64,000 nt of DNA from Agapetus fuscipes. Lineage: Eukaryota > Arthropoda > Insecta > Trichoptera > Glossosomatidae. The stretch lies in the NCBI GenBank assembly GCA_951799405.1, contig OX637351.1:5116251-5180250 (forward strand), in the 5' to 3' direction. The position numbers and the translations under genes were made by a program. The notes beneath the pieces were generated by a model. That model was not told the DNA's origin. It searched no databases and saw only the letters and a list, made by a program, of their open reading frames with translations. Below are positions 1 through 10,299 of this stretch, one piece after another. Position 1 is the first letter of the stretch. Each line of letters opens with the position of its first letter.

Positions 1-1
1 A

Positions 2-1354
2 AACTTGGTGTCAAAATTCAAGTTGAATGCAGCTGCGTCGAATGGAGGATCTTCGAATCCGAACTCTGATCCCGTTGTGTTGAATCAACGGAGCAATGAT
101 GTTCATGTGAAAGCCAAGCAGTCCCCGAGTAAAGCTGCGGCCGCAAGCGAGCCTGATTACTGTTCCATTTCCGAGATAAACGTTCCAGTTGTCAGCAGCG
201 GCAAGCGGGGGCTCATCCTGTCCCAGGCCAGCGTAGAAATTCACGCCGAAAAGTTTTCGCCGAACATCGCGGAGAGAAGAGCGGCCGTCGTGCCGAAACT
301 AGCGACAATATCCAAAATTGTGCCAAATAAAATCAACGATAAAGATATACCGAAGCTTCCTCAAGTTACGGAGATTATAATACCCGATGAAGAAGATGTT
401 AAAGAGAAAGCCGTTCAAAGGGAGAATGCGTACATGACTCCAATACAAACGAGTCCGTTAAACTCTAGTAGTATAATGGATTTAAGGAGTTCCATACAAA
501 TGGGGCATTCGGTTTCTAAAATACTGACGAATAGAAATTTTAGTTTGGAGGACGTTAGCAAAGTGAGTCCAGAACATACCAATAAAAAATTTCAGTCAGC
601 TCATAAAACAACAAATCTGATATCTCCCAATAGAAATAAAATTAAAATGGCCGATAAGACACGGCTAGATTTAGCCATTTTTGAAGCTGCGGAAAATGAC
701 AGTGAAAAATTTGATTTGTCGCAGAACTTTGAAGAGTTTAAGATAGACGACTGCGAGTTTACAAATATGGCTGCCGAAGAATACAGGATAAGCTCGGGCA
801 GCGATGGAAGCGGAGAGAGTGTCGTCGACGATTCAAATAATAACGGATCTAATTTGAACGAAGCTTTGCACCTACGGCAACCCTCTGAAGGTCTATATAA
901 GATTGAATTCACTGCAGAAGATGAGTTGAGTCCAAAAGTGAAAACTGATGATAGCATATCCAAAACGAGCGTTAACCATTATAGCAAAATGTCAAATAAA
1001 CCAGATTTACTATCAAATATAGACAGTATTGAAACTGATTCTGTTAGGTACTCGGATCTGGAATCTAGCAATTCTTCGAGCAGCAATTGCGGATCTTATA
1101 ATACGGTGAAAGAAGTATCGGCTCAACAAAAAGTGGAACCAAAACATGTTGTTGCGTTTGAGTATTTCTTGGAATCATCTGGACTGAGTTCAAAGTCCAT
1201 TTTGACTCCTTCCAGACCTCCGAACGCCAATCATAAGAATGTGTTGAAGCCTAAGGATATCAAAATGAGGTCGAAAAATGGGTCGGGAGTCGGGAAATCC
1301 ATGTATGAGAAGTGTGGAAACACTGCCATCAAATATTTTGAACCTTACTTATAA
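2..1354 (+). CDS. Partial host gene: 3'-terminal coding exon, unknown function
   Basis: A frame of 450 codons is open from the left edge to TAA at 1352-1354. The first in-frame codons are not ATG (AAC, TTG, GTG), so the reading frame almost certainly enters from an upstream exon or from earlier in the same exon; no start is chosen. The protein is low in hydrophobics and rich in Ser, Asn, Lys and acidic residues, with no membrane segment, signal peptide, zinc finger or enzyme motif. It looks intrinsically disordered and has many Ser-Pro or Thr-Pro sites (for example SPSK, TPIQTSP, KVSPEH, ISPNR, ELSPK, ILTPSR). The most ordered-looking block is near the C-terminus, around residues 385-425 (FEYFLESSGLSS, then a basic segment HKNVLKPKDIKMR), which could be a short conserved interaction motif. 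Codon use is balanced and no frame damage is seen, unlike every other long frame here. I do not recognise the family. Confidence 0.85.
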   Translation, partial: NLVSKFKLNAAASNGGSSNPNSDPVVLNQRSNDVHVKAKQSPSKAAAASEPDYCSISEINVPVVSSGKRGLILSQASVEIHAEKFSPNIAERRAAVVPKLATISKIVPNKINDKDIPKLPQVTEIIIPDEEDVKEKAVQRENAYMTPIQTSPLNSSSIMDLRSSIQMGHSVSKILTNRNFSLEDVSKVSPEHTNKKFQSAHKTTNLISPNRNKIKMADKTRLDLAIFEAAENDSEKFDLSQNFEEFKIDDCEFTNMAAEEYRISSGSDGSGESVVDDSNNNGSNLNEALHLRQPSEGLYKIEFTAEDELSPKVKTDDSISKTSVNHYSKMSNKPDLLSNIDSIETDSVRYSDLESSNSSSSNCGSYNTVKEVSAQQKVEPKHVVAFEYFLESSGLSSKSILTPSRPPNANHKNVLKPKDIKMRSKNGSGVGKSMYEKCGNTAIKYFEPYL

Positions 1355-1484
1355 AATGTTATTTATTTATGTTTGTGATTTATTTGTTAAATAGTTGCCA
1401 GTGATAAAAGAAAACACTTCAAAAGTATTTAAACAGATTTCAATAGTGTATGTTTTGTTATTTTGTTAATAGAAATAGGTATGC

Positions 1485-1490
1485 ATTAAA
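1485..1490 (+). other. Poly(A) signal ATTAAA
   Basis: ATTAAA lies about 130 bases after the stop codon of the left-edge gene and is followed by a GT-rich stretch. No AATAAA occurs between the stop and this site, so this common variant is the best candidate for 3'-end processing. Confidence 0.5.
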
Positions 1491-1534
1491 GTTTAGTCTG
1501 ATTTCACCATAAAACTCTATTGAATGTGTTAGTA

Positions 1535-1745
1535 AAATGGATTCCGTCCATGAATTGACGTAGACAAAATTGTGACATTACACAGCCGGGGTTGCTAGGG
1601 AAAAGGCAAACCAATATTTTTTATTGGTTGCTAAGAGCCGTGGTCCCATACAAGGGTGACAAAAGTTCTACATTCAAATTTGTGGCGAGTGGGGAGTCCT
1701 TTGATGAGACATTTTGAACAAAAAGTTGCATAGAACCATAGGCGG
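1535..1745 (+). repeat. Repeat-I copy
   Basis: Shares blocks (ttgacgtagac, gggttgctagggaaaagg, attggttgcta) with stretches near 9830, 10310, 11215 (minus strand) and 42660. It is a dispersed repeat of roughly 200 bp. No clean terminal repeats or target duplication could be defined, so its class is unknown. Confidence 0.6.
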
Positions 1746-1764
1746 TAATCTAGGATTTTTTTGG

Positions 1765-1985
1765 GTCTAAATCTAAATCTAAGCTGCAAAGATATGTATC
1801 ATTTGAGATTCATATAAAATGCATTCCCACAAGCAGACACGCATAATTTCGCGATCACACATGCAGCATGTGGACCTACAATATAAAAAACCCAATTCTC
1901 AAATGGACATAAGCCCTGCAACTCTTGCCGACCTTCCCTAAAACAGGGGTGACATTGGCAAAGTGAACCATTTTTTACAGTATGG
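1765..1985 (-). repeat. LINE-A 3' UTR fragment
   Basis: Minus-strand copy of the commonest repeat. It starts with aagctgcaaagatat, carries the palindrome around acatgcagcatgt and the CCCTG/CAGGG hairpin region (here CCCTAAAACAGGGG), and breaks off after acagtatggg before the usual end. Confidence 0.85.
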
Positions 1986-2185
1986 GTAATTTTATTAATT
2001 TAAAGATACCCACAAAATCGTTTTCTATATATTTATCTCATTAAAAAAAAAACAGATCGCCCCTTTGATTCTATGCAACTCAATTTAAAGCACTCAAAAA
2101 TATATTTATTTTTATGACTGTTTAACTTTCTGTCTTGTCAGAAACACATACTGAAATTATCAATTTGTCAATCATCAAATTTCTT

Positions 2186-2317
2186 AGGCTCAGTATTTTC
2201 AACGTTAGCTTACGTGACTTTAAACTGATAAAAAAAAGCTACCCACACGTTTGACATAAGTGCGTCCTTTTTCATTCAGTTTAAAGTCGCTATGCTAACG
2301 TTGAAAATACTGGGCCT
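2186..2317. mobile_element. MITE-H copy 1
   Basis: A 132-bp element with inverted ends of about 40 bp (ggctcagtattttcaacgtt on the left, aacgttgaaaatactgggcc on the right) and no coding capacity. The flanks are compatible with a TA target duplication, as in Tc1/mariner-type MITEs. A second copy is nested in MITE-G at 60645. Confidence 0.8.
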
Positions 2318-2319
2318 TA

Positions 2320-3639
2320 ATGAATGATGTATTTGAACTCATGGTCAAGCTATCATTCAGGTAGCATGAAAGAATGGAGAAAAAAATATTATGTATGTAC
2401 TTACTTAAAAGTTTTTGGTGAAATTGGTGTAAGTAATTGTATTTAATAATTCAAAAAAGGGGTACAAAATAAACCATAAACATTGTATACCTTTCGTTTA
2501 AAATAATCAATAGCATTGTTTTTAAAAATAAAATAATTTATTTTATTCAATACAGAGTAGTATTACATAATAATTATAACCTAAAATAAATTTGTTTTTC
2601 TCTCTTGCCAATGTTAAAATTAATACCTGTGGAATAACATATCTTAAAGGAAAAATGTAGTAGTGTGTAAGATATTAATAACCCCATATAAAAGCAGGTA
2701 ATAAATATAAGAATATAGATTTAAATCAATAAGTCATCTTTATAGATAAGTTTCATGTATTTTGTTTTGAAAGATAATAAATACTTAATATGTCTGTTCA
2801 AAATGCATTCAAAGTAAAAAATATATTCATATGAAAATGAAACATGCCTTTTTTTCTTGCATTATTTTTTATTTAACTCACCATTTCGATCTTAGTTTGA
2901 AAAGATACCTTGATAAAAAGAAAATCAATACAGGTTGGAGAAGGCAATATTTTTTCCCCTGAAAATCAATGGGACATCTATCACAGTCAAAAGGTTTTTC
3001 ATACTTATTTCACATTATATCTATTATATTTTCCCTAAGAAAGTTCATGAAGCATAAAAGATTACACAGAAGCAAAATGAAAGAAAAAGAAAAATGAAAT
3101 AAAGTTTCCTGATTGAGAAAATATGGACAACGCAAAATCAAACGTGATGAAAAAATTCAAAGCGCCGCCATTTTCGATTTGGTGAGACATTGCCAGTACT
3201 ATTTTTTTTTTTTTTAACATAACCGGTAGGCTAAAATAATACTTTGTTAAAAAATATTTTTATTGAAACATATACATAAATTTATATCAAATGATTTGTC
3301 ATCATTTTATTAATGTTATTTTACATCAAATATAGTTCCGAACCTCTAATATATTAATGAAATGTATATTAAGTTGAATACTGCCATCTAGTTGTGGGTA
3401 GCAAAAACTTTTTACACATTTACTAACAAGCTTACTATCGCCCCGCTTCGGAAAGGTGAGTTCACTGATCACTGTGAGAAAAACGAAATGCTACAGGTAG
3501 GAACCGGTTTCGAAGCAAAAAAAAAACATTAGTCTTGCTCCAGCCACTACGCTAGGTGGTCGTACCATTTTAAATTCCGTAAAAATACTAGAAAAACACC
3601 GCGAAATTGTATTGTATTGTAGAATCTAATCAAAAAGTT
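2320..3639. other. AT-rich stretch without recognised gene
   Basis: Mostly A/T tracts with no long open frame and no repeat family I can name. It contains one slightly GC-richer patch near 3160 (caaagcgccgccattttcg) and another near 3440. It could be intergenic DNA with the promoter region of the gene suggested by the exon candidate that follows. Confidence 0.5.
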
Positions 3640-3917
3640 ACACAAATCGTTCTTTGAATTGTTCCGTGCTCGAGTGGTTTTTAGCCCTTTTTTTTGTGTG
3701 GGCTTTCAGTGTTTTCGATGCAGTTTTGTGCTACAAGTGGTGTTATACTGTGTCTATAACGGTAACAATTGGTATTAACCAGAGTGCAGTGAATGCTGTT
3801 TTATTTCAACGTCTTGATATTAAAATCTAAGTTGGTAAATTTTAAGATTTTTCTGGAATATTGTTTTATTTAGTGAACAAGAAAGGAGTTTAATCCGATG
3901 CTGGATGCAGTATGTAG
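3640..3917 (+). other. Candidate first exon (5' UTR) ending in a strong splice donor
   Basis: This unique, non-repetitive block ends TATGTAG followed by GTAAGCTG, a near-consensus donor at 3918. It has a short ATG frame at 3898 (Met-Leu-Asp-Ala-Val-Cys) interrupted by the donor. Joined to the exon candidate at 39711, that frame stops after a few codons, so it would be an upstream ORF or the exon would be non-coding. The upstream limit is a guess. No TATA box or initiator was identified with confidence. Confidence 0.3.
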
Positions 3918-3964
3918 GTAAGCTGAGATATATTTTATTTTTATATATAATTTTAATTTATATT

Positions 3965-4210
3965 TTATAATCTAAGCTTCAAATATATATGGATGTGTAC
4001 GATTCATATTAAATGCGTGCTCTATGTGTAAGTTCGCGCTTACTTATAAATTATGCATGCGTACGTACAAAATAAGACACTAATCTCAAATGAACATAAA
4101 CTCGCAACTTGATTCTCGCTTCCCTGAAACAGGGGGGACACTGGCAATCTGAATCTTTTTTTTCAGTATGATAAGTCAGCCTCATACCAACATATTTGTC
4201 AAGAAAAAAT
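3965..4210 (-). repeat. LINE-A 3' UTR copy, diverged
   Basis: Minus-strand copy running from aagcttcaaatatata to accaacatatttgtcaag. It retains the gttcgcgctta block and the CCCTGAAACAGGGG hairpin but has many substitutions, so it is old. Confidence 0.75.
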
Positions 4211-4247
4211 GTACGTATAATGAAACGTAAAAATAAAAAACATTCAG

Positions 4248-4526
4248 GCTGATTTTTTTGGAGAGCGCTGTTTGCGTCTGAATCACACCTCAAGAGCCCT
4301 TTGCATGCTTATTCTTCTCAAATTTTGCAAGCAAATCCCAGTTGCTGTAAAACTGTATAAACTGTTTTTGAGAACGGTCTTTGATAAAGGCAGATATTCT
4401 TTTTTAATCCAGCGAAGACTGTTTTTATAACTCTGACGATTTTTTTTTGTGCTTCGCAGGGAATTGAACCCACTTCCTTCCAATTACAATTCTGTATCGT
4501 TAACCTCTAGACTAAGACCGGTCGTT
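4248..4526 (-). repeat. SINE-C (C1 tail), diverged full-length copy
   Basis: On the minus strand it begins with the head cgaccggtcttagtctag, keeps a box-B-like gggttcaattccc, and ends with the C1 tail (gagggctcttgaggtgtga, agcgct). It has numerous substitutions compared with other copies. Confidence 0.8.
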
Positions 4527-4654
4527 AAAAAAAAGAAGTATAAAAAAATGATTGCATAAAAGTTTTTTTCATATCGGTTTATGGCACCCTCAAAGTGTTG
4601 AAAATAAAACCTGTCCTTTCCGAAACTGTGGAAATAATAATTATAAAAAGATAA

Positions 4655-5050
4655 AAAGAGAGATAGCATGAAAAAGATTATGACTGAAATAAAATGAAAT
4701 AAGTATGCAAGGACAGAAAGAAAATGGCGGCTAAGGCCTTTCATATTTTAAATGTTTTTTTTTTTTGTTATTTTGTATTTTATATATGTTTTTCTTTATT
4801 GTTTTATCATATATTTTTCAACTATACTTAGACTTGGCTTAGGCTAAGGCTTGTATGATGCTAACCACCCAAACTGTAAAAATGGTTCTCTTTACCCAAC
4901 GTCATCTATGTTTTAGGGAAAGGCGACAAAAGTGTTGCAGGCTTTAAGTACACGCAGCATGTGTATAAGCTTGAATTTGACCACATTTGCTTGTGTGCGT
5001 GAATTAAATATAAATCTTAAATGTGGCATACATGCATTATAACATATTAT
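4655..5050 (+). repeat. LINE-A 3' end including the last codons and UTR
   Basis: Contains the end of the LINE-A coding region (gtatgcaaggacagaaagaa, corresponding to VCKDRK) followed by the UTR (aggcttgtatgatgctaaccacc, ggttctctttaccc). It is a decayed, 5'-truncated copy. Confidence 0.7.
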
Positions 5051-5232
5051 TGAATATACTTACGAAATATTTTCCTTACCAGGTACTTAAGGAAATCAAC
5101 TGTGTTACTTATAAATTGAGAATAAGATTTATGCCTGGTATAACGAGGGAATAGCAATAAATTGTTACTTATAAATTATAATCATTTCATAAAGTTAACT
5201 CGGGTATAGACCCAAATGTCATTGAAAAAAAA

Positions 5233-5550
5233 GGTCCGATCGCTCAGTTGGTAAAGTGCTTGCATTCCATGCCGTGAGCGCCCGGGTTCGAATCCCACCG
5301 AGGGTGTCAGAAATGATTTTTCGTTTTGGAGTTTATTTCAAACCCAAATACCGGCAAGGTGTACTCAGCCTTCACATGAAATGAGAACCAGCCCCCCGGG
5401 AACTGGGAAACCCCCACTTCAACTGAAAGTGGTTGGTGTGAAGCCGGCTCCCTTACCCGTAAAAATAAATAGGTCACGGATCACCACATACGACCCCTTC
5501 GGGGATAACGTAGGTAAAAAGTTACACTATACGTGTAGCTTAGATGCGTA
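5233..5550 (+). repeat. SINE-B, near full length
   Basis: The head has a tRNA-like box A (cgctcagttgg) and box B (gggttcgaatcc) about 40 bases apart, consistent with an internal Pol III promoter. The body has the typical actcagccttcac, cttcaactgaaagtgg and ccccttcggggataac blocks and ends with gtgtagcttagatgcg. It is not a tRNA gene: the acceptor stem does not close. A roughly 55-bp direct repeat (ttgaatatactta, aggtacttaa) lies at 5051 and again directly after the SINE. Confidence 0.9.
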
Positions 5551-5559
5551 TTGAATATA

Positions 5560-6135
5560 CTTATGTAATAATTTACTTATCAGGTACTTAAAGAAATCAA
5601 TTGTCATTGAAAAAAATACCATACATAATTATGTACGTTCTTATCTATTTCTATTGACGGGGATTTTGAGATTTCTCGGAAGGTCTTTATTTAAAAACTT
5701 CGTCCATTTTGTTATGGACTTTCATTGTGTTGATTTAATTTACCAACTTCTCCAGAAAAACCCCGATTTCCTAATAATGAGAACTATTGTTGGACGTTGA
5801 TTGGGTCCAAGGGTAAAATTATGAATCAACAGTTTGAAGGACGCAATAAAATCGTGGTCCTTGACTTGTATGCGTTGTTATGTCTTTTTACTATTTTGTT
5901 TCTATTCAATAAAAAATCTGCGGTTTATATTTTATTTTATCACTTTCGGTTCAGAGTTACATTTGCGCAGTATAGTATGACGGTCGATTGATTTCTGAAG
6001 CTACATGGAATTTCGGTCCTTAATTTATACTAAAAATAAAGATCATTCTCGAATCATGGAGAATCGCTACTTGCTAGATTTTACCAGAAGATTACCTAAA
6101 TACAATTAATTACATATTATCCAACACAAATTATA
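5560..6135. other. Spacer without recognised gene
   Basis: Begins with the second half of the local direct repeat, then AT-rich sequence. A 64-codon frame at 5797 has no family resemblance and is not supported as a gene. Confidence 0.5.
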
Positions 6136-6138
6136 TCT

Positions 6139-6400
6139 ACCTAAGCCTTGACTTATAGGTTTGTATGCGGCTGACCACCCATACTGTAGAAAATGGTTCA
6201 CTTTAACAATGTCCCCCTGTATCAGGGAAGGTCGGCAGGAGTTGCAGGGTATATGTTCATTTGAGATTCGGGTTTTTATATTGTAGGACTTCATGCGGTA
6301 TGTTTAAGCGCAAACTTAAACATGTCTGTTTTGTAAAAATGCATATTATAATGTGAATCTCAAGTGTTACTTATATTTTGCAACTTAGATTAGATTAGAA
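6139..6400 (+). repeat. LINE-A 3' UTR copy
   Basis: Full-length UTR copy from ccttgacttatagg to gcaacttagattagattag. The internal CCCTGTATCAGGG hairpin is preserved (cccctgtatcagggaagg). Confidence 0.85.
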
Positions 6401-6404
6401 AGCG

Positions 6405-6800
6405 TGTTTGAACCCTTGCTCTGTATCTGTAACTCTGTCGCCATTCCGCTAGGGGTGGCCAGAGCCTCTGCAGAGTTGCCTCCATTTTATCCTATCCGGA
6501 CATACCTCCTTCAATTCATTCATATCCATCACCTTTTTCATGAATTTTCTTCTTTTACGCTCACTTTGTATATCCCATTCTTTCACAATCTCCTCAATCT
6601 GATCACTCCATACTTTTCTCGGTCATCTCTTCCCTCTTTTTCCTTTCACACTTTCTTTGTAAATATACTTTGCCAGTCTATCATCATTTATTCTTTCCAC
6701 ATGCCCAAACCATCTCATCACATACTTTTGTACCTTAACTTTCACATCCTCTTTCAAATTACATTCTTTCTTTACCCATTCCTTAATGTTACATATCTTT
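6405..6800 (-). mobile_element. LINE-F2 fragment (ORF2 C-terminus and 3' end)
   Basis: Read on the minus strand it encodes decayed pieces of the C-terminal region seen more clearly at 59266: an RWFGHVERM-like motif, KGKRGKGRPRKVWSDQ and a KRRKCMKKVMD block. It ends with the UTR motif ggccacccctagcggaatgg. Such tails follow the reverse-transcriptase domain of non-LTR retrotransposons. Stops and frameshifts make it a dead 5'-truncated copy. Confidence 0.85.
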
Positions 6801-6954
6801 GCAACTTAGATTGGATTCTTATCTCGCTTGCCGTTATGGACCACACTAATTTTTGCTCGCCCCACACTTCACGTCTAGATCTGCGAGTTATATAACGCTG
6901 TATTTGTATACTGTAGGTACTCTTCTGACCATTGACTGTGGACTAAGTAGACAA

Positions 6955-7055
6955 TATACTTACCTATATCTGTTTCAACCTACTTACGAAAATAATCGTT
7001 AGTAAGAAAGAGAACAAAGAACTTCACAGTTGCATGTGTACAAAAAAACTCGGGC
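6955..7055 (+). repeat. Two-copy repeat, copy 1
   Basis: The stretch with agaaagagaacaaaga, cttcacagtt and aaaaaaactcggg recurs at 47880-47990. Class unknown. The THAP-like fragment follows shortly after in this copy. Confidence 0.6.
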
Positions 7056-7185
7056 GAATGTAAAAATGTTTCTAGAAATGTGGTACTATGCCCGGAGCAG
7101 TCCGAACATAGACGCATGCGGTATAAATCTTGTGATTCATAAAATTGACGAATTTCAATGGAAAAATGCATTATTTTAAGACATA

Positions 7186-7360
7186 ATGGCATGCGTTGTA
7201 ATTGGGTGTCAAAATAAAAAATGGCAAAGACATGAAAACATAAAATTTGACACTTCAAAACATGTTTTGTATGACTACACAACTGCAACGTTTGACAGGA
7301 CTGAGACAAAAGTGGTAGATAGAATGTATCAATGCAGTAAGTTAGTTTTTGCTCCTCTAT
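7186..7360 (+). pseudogene. Possible THAP-domain N-terminus fragment
   Basis: An ATG frame begins MACVVIGCQNKK, which matches the start of THAP zinc-finger domains (Met, then Cys, four residues, Cys, Asn). THAP domains are found in P-element-type transposases and in host DNA-binding proteins. The rest of the domain (later Cys and His ligands, the AVPTIF-type motif) is not recognisable, so this is either a decayed transposase exon or a chance match. Confidence 0.25.
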
Positions 7361-7685
7361 GTTGCATATTACTCAATAATACTATACTCTCTGTAGACTA
7401 TAGTATCTGTAGATTATACTATTCTGACTGTTGCTCGCTGTTACGGGTAGACTGACCACAGATCGAATCCCGTTTCATAGAGCAGCTCTAGATATAAGCC
7501 AGACAAGCAGTGGGTGCTTCTAGTTTTATGACTTCACGTGTAAACTCAAGCTTATCGTTTCACCAAAATTGCATTCAAACTAAGAAAGCGTCTTAAGTGA
7601 ACGTTTAAGTTACTATATATTTCAGCTCTGGTTTAGTTTAAACGTTGTTTTATTCTTGAGGAACAGTATGGTAACGGACTGTCCG
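7360..7685. other. Spacer, nothing recognised
   Basis: No repeat family, structured element or credible frame identified. Confidence 0.4.
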
Positions 7686-7687
7686 AG

Positions 7688-8060
7688 TATCTAATCTGAG
7701 TTGCAAAGATATGTTACATTGGAGATTCACATTACATGCATTTTCACAACCACACATGTACAAGTTTGCGCTTGCACATGCCGCATGTGAACCTACAACA
7801 TAAAAACCAAATCTCAAATTGACATACACCCTGCAACTCTTGCTATCCTTCCCTGAAACAGGAGTGACGTTGACAAAGTGAACAATTTTCTACAGCATGG
7901 GTGGTCAGCCGCATACCAACCTATAAGTCAAGGAACATACACAACAAATTACATTTAAAAAATAGAAAAATAATAATATGTATAAATATTAATAGTCATA
8001 ACCTTCTTCAAACAAGTTCTCCTTTTATTATGACTCTGGATATTCTACTCCTAAAGAAAA
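7688..8060 (-). repeat. LINE-A 3' end with UTR and coding remnant
   Basis: Minus strand: decayed coding end (the gactctggatattc block marks the C-terminus seen at 31500), then an AT-rich linker and the UTR from gttccttgacttatagg to gcaactcagatt. Confidence 0.8.
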
Positions 8061-8515
8061 ACTTAGTTGTGGTTTTTGCTTTATTAATTTAAAATTTCAA
8101 TACACAGACCCAGAAACTTAAAGTAAAACAAAATCTAAATTCAGAAAAATAATACTAATACAGAGTTTAAATACTTTTTTTTGCGTAAACTTTGTCCATT
8201 TAAACGAGACAATTTACCACAGTGCGCGTAGTACTAAGAGCTAGCACACATGCTTTGATCACACGGGAACCTAGTTGATGGTGACTGGACAAATCACAAA
8301 AGTTTTTTTTTCAATCACAAACGCCAATAAAAATCAATTGATTCTTTTTTTCTGCGCACCTATTCCGCCGCGTTGACAATAGATCAATGTGAATGGAGTA
8401 CTATGAAAAAAAACACGAATAATCTGTATTTAATTGATTTTAAATTTGGATTTATACAGTTGATGTAATGATACATTGAACCTTTTAGGGCAGTGTTTCC
8501 CAATGTGTTTTCGTC
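8060..8515. other. Spacer, nothing recognised
   Basis: Homopolymer-rich A/T sequence with a patch near 8220 (cagtgcgcgtagtactaag). No family assignment. Confidence 0.4.
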
Positions 8516-8518
8516 CAT

Positions 8519-8598
8519 CGTCTAATCTTAGTTGCAAAGATACATAGACATTAAAAACTCATGTCAAATGCATGCCCACAAACAGACCCGTACAAATA
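8519..8598 (-). repeat. LINE-A 3' UTR fragment
   Basis: Only the terminal part is present (cttagttgcaaagata to cacaaacagaccc). Confidence 0.7.
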
Positions 8599-8742
8599 AA
8601 ATAAAATGCTTTCTGTTTAAATTCACGGGGAGTTTATTATTATATTTTAATCCCAGTGATTGAAATATAATAAAAAAAACTCGCTGTGAATTAAAAAAAA
8701 ACTTTTTTTTTATTAAAAATGTATTTTCACAAAGTAAAGTTC

Positions 8743-8840
8743 GGGCGATAGCTCAGTTGGTAGAGTGGTTGCATTCCATGCCGTGAGCTCGGGTTCGAAT
8801 CCCACTGAAGGATTTCCCGTTTCGGTGTTCATCGTCAGGC
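8743..8840 (+). repeat. SINE-B head fragment
   Basis: Has the tRNA-like head (cgatagctcagttgg, gggttcgaatccc) but is cut after tttcggtgtt, where it meets the hammerhead-bearing element. The junction forms a small inverted repeat (catcgtcagg and cctgacgatg). Confidence 0.85.
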
Positions 8841-8856
8841 TTTTCAAAAAAAAAAT

Positions 8857-8896
8857 ATACCTGACGATGATCAAAGATCGAAAACATTTGTAAAAT
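8857..8896 (+). ncRNA. Hammerhead-like ribozyme motif 1
   Basis: CTGACGA at 8861, stem II GATC/GATC, GAAA at 8880, then a stem III decayed from AACGTT to AACATT, then T-T and GTA pairing with TAC before the core. The usual AT-rich body (gtgaaaatatagaacagtgt) follows, and its other half (attttcacagagttaatac) occurs past the SINE-B tail at 9286. Confidence 0.6.
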
Positions 8897-9136
8897 AGAA
8901 ATAAATAATTGTATACGTGAAAATATAGAACAGTGTTTTAATTTTAATCCTAAAAAATAAATAAATAAAAGTTAATACCTATCACTTTATGTACCAAGCC
9001 CATTATGTGGGTAGGCATCTATGTTTTTATTTTATTCTGTGAACAACGTTGTCTATGAAGTATGAACTAAGTACATATGAATGCTCGAACTTGTAAGTCG
9101 GTCGTTTAATTTTTGGAAAATCGCATACCTAAACCG

Positions 9137-9150
9137 CCCCCCCCCCCCCC
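9137..9150 (+). repeat. Poly(C) run of 14
   Basis: Uninterrupted C14, the only long G/C homopolymer in the window; prone to length error in sequencing. Confidence 0.9.
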
Positions 9151-9171
9151 TTCGTCGACGGCTTATTGAAA

Positions 9172-9286
9172 AGCAACTAAGCTACCCATATAAGTAGTGT
9201 AACTTCTTGCCGCGTCACCAGCTCCCGAGTGGGCTAGTACTCATTTCTTGTGAAGGCTGAGTAAACCTGTTTTGGGGCTTGAAGTA
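9172..9286 (-). repeat. SINE-B 3' part
   Basis: Minus-strand tail (gcaactaagctacccatata, tcttgccgcg, tttcttgtgaaggctgagta), broken inside the body, directly followed by hammerhead-element sequence. Confidence 0.8.
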
Positions 9287-9375
9287 GTGTTTTAATTTAA
9301 ATTCTAAAAAAATAATAAATTATTGAATATGAATTTTCACAGAGTTAATACACAAACAATATAAAATATGATATT
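9286..9375 (+). repeat. Hammerhead-element 3' body
   Basis: agtgttttaatttaaattc, then attattgaatatgaatttt and cacagagttaatacacaaac, the shared 3' tract of the hammerhead-bearing repeat also seen near 48130, 52200, 56330 and 57110. Confidence 0.65.
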
Positions 9376-9824
9376 AACTTTTATTCACCTTCTCATAATT
9401 GTCATCATTATTCCATGCGACACAGGTCTATGTGACCAAGGTCCTTAGCAAACAATAACAACACAATAGTGTGCCTTTTCCCATGCCGTGAATTTTGTTT
9501 AGTCTATGGAATAGTGTCGAGTCCATTGAAAGCAAAACCAACCAGCCCAGCCATTCTAAATTTGAATTTTTATACCTAAACGTCAACATTCAATCATCAA
9601 TTTGATTTCTATCGAAAAGTGTTGCCATTGAAATTTCGATCGTTAGGTATTCGAATTAAAATAAATTATTATAAGCTGTTGGTATTTATTTTACGACTTG
9701 TATTTTTTTCTGCATAATATTATATTTTTAATCTCGATTCCAGTTTTCCTAATGCCAATTTTTTAAATGTCTTTGTCGTAATATATATTTTTATAACATT
9801 TAAGTAGATACCTACCCAATATAG

Positions 9825-10060
9825 TCCGTACATCAATTGACGTAGACCAAAAAATGACGTCACATCTCTGGGTTGCTAGGGAAAAGGCACGCATTTTGTT
9901 TTCTTACGGATCTTTGTAAAATTGATAAATATTTTGTTATTGGTTGCTATTCGCCAAGATACAATAATGTCTCACGCAAATGTGACGTCTCCCTGCCGAA
10001 AAAAAATGTTTTAAATTCAAATTTGTGTTGAGTCCATACATCTCCATTATTCCATAGCAT
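9825..10060 (+). repeat. Repeat-I copy
   Basis: Best-preserved copy: ttgacgtagacc, aaatgacgtcacatc, gggttgctagggaaaaggc, ttattggttgcta, then caaatgtgacgtctcc. The gacgtcacat and atgtgacgtc blocks are inverted relative to each other, suggesting a foldback element. Confidence 0.65.
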
Positions 10061-10299
10061 TTTTTTTTCTTTCTTTATATCTATAATTTAAGATGCCAAG
10101 TTCGCGCTTACTCATGCTGAATTGTTGCCCTCGCTTACTTCAACCATATCCAATGATGTACAATTTATTCTGAAATGGATGATCAGCCTCATACCAACAT
10201 TCTAGGAAAATGTCTTAAGGTGTTTATGATTGCATAGGTGTACATTAAACTAGGACTGTTGTATGTTTGCAAATTAGATAATATCAAGGTATTCTTACA

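Noticed and set aside
8817..8860. An additional minus-strand hammerhead motif at the SINE-B junction
   Set aside because: CTGACGA is present but the GAAA comes from ordinary SINE-B sequence (caccgaaacggg), and stems II and I do not form.
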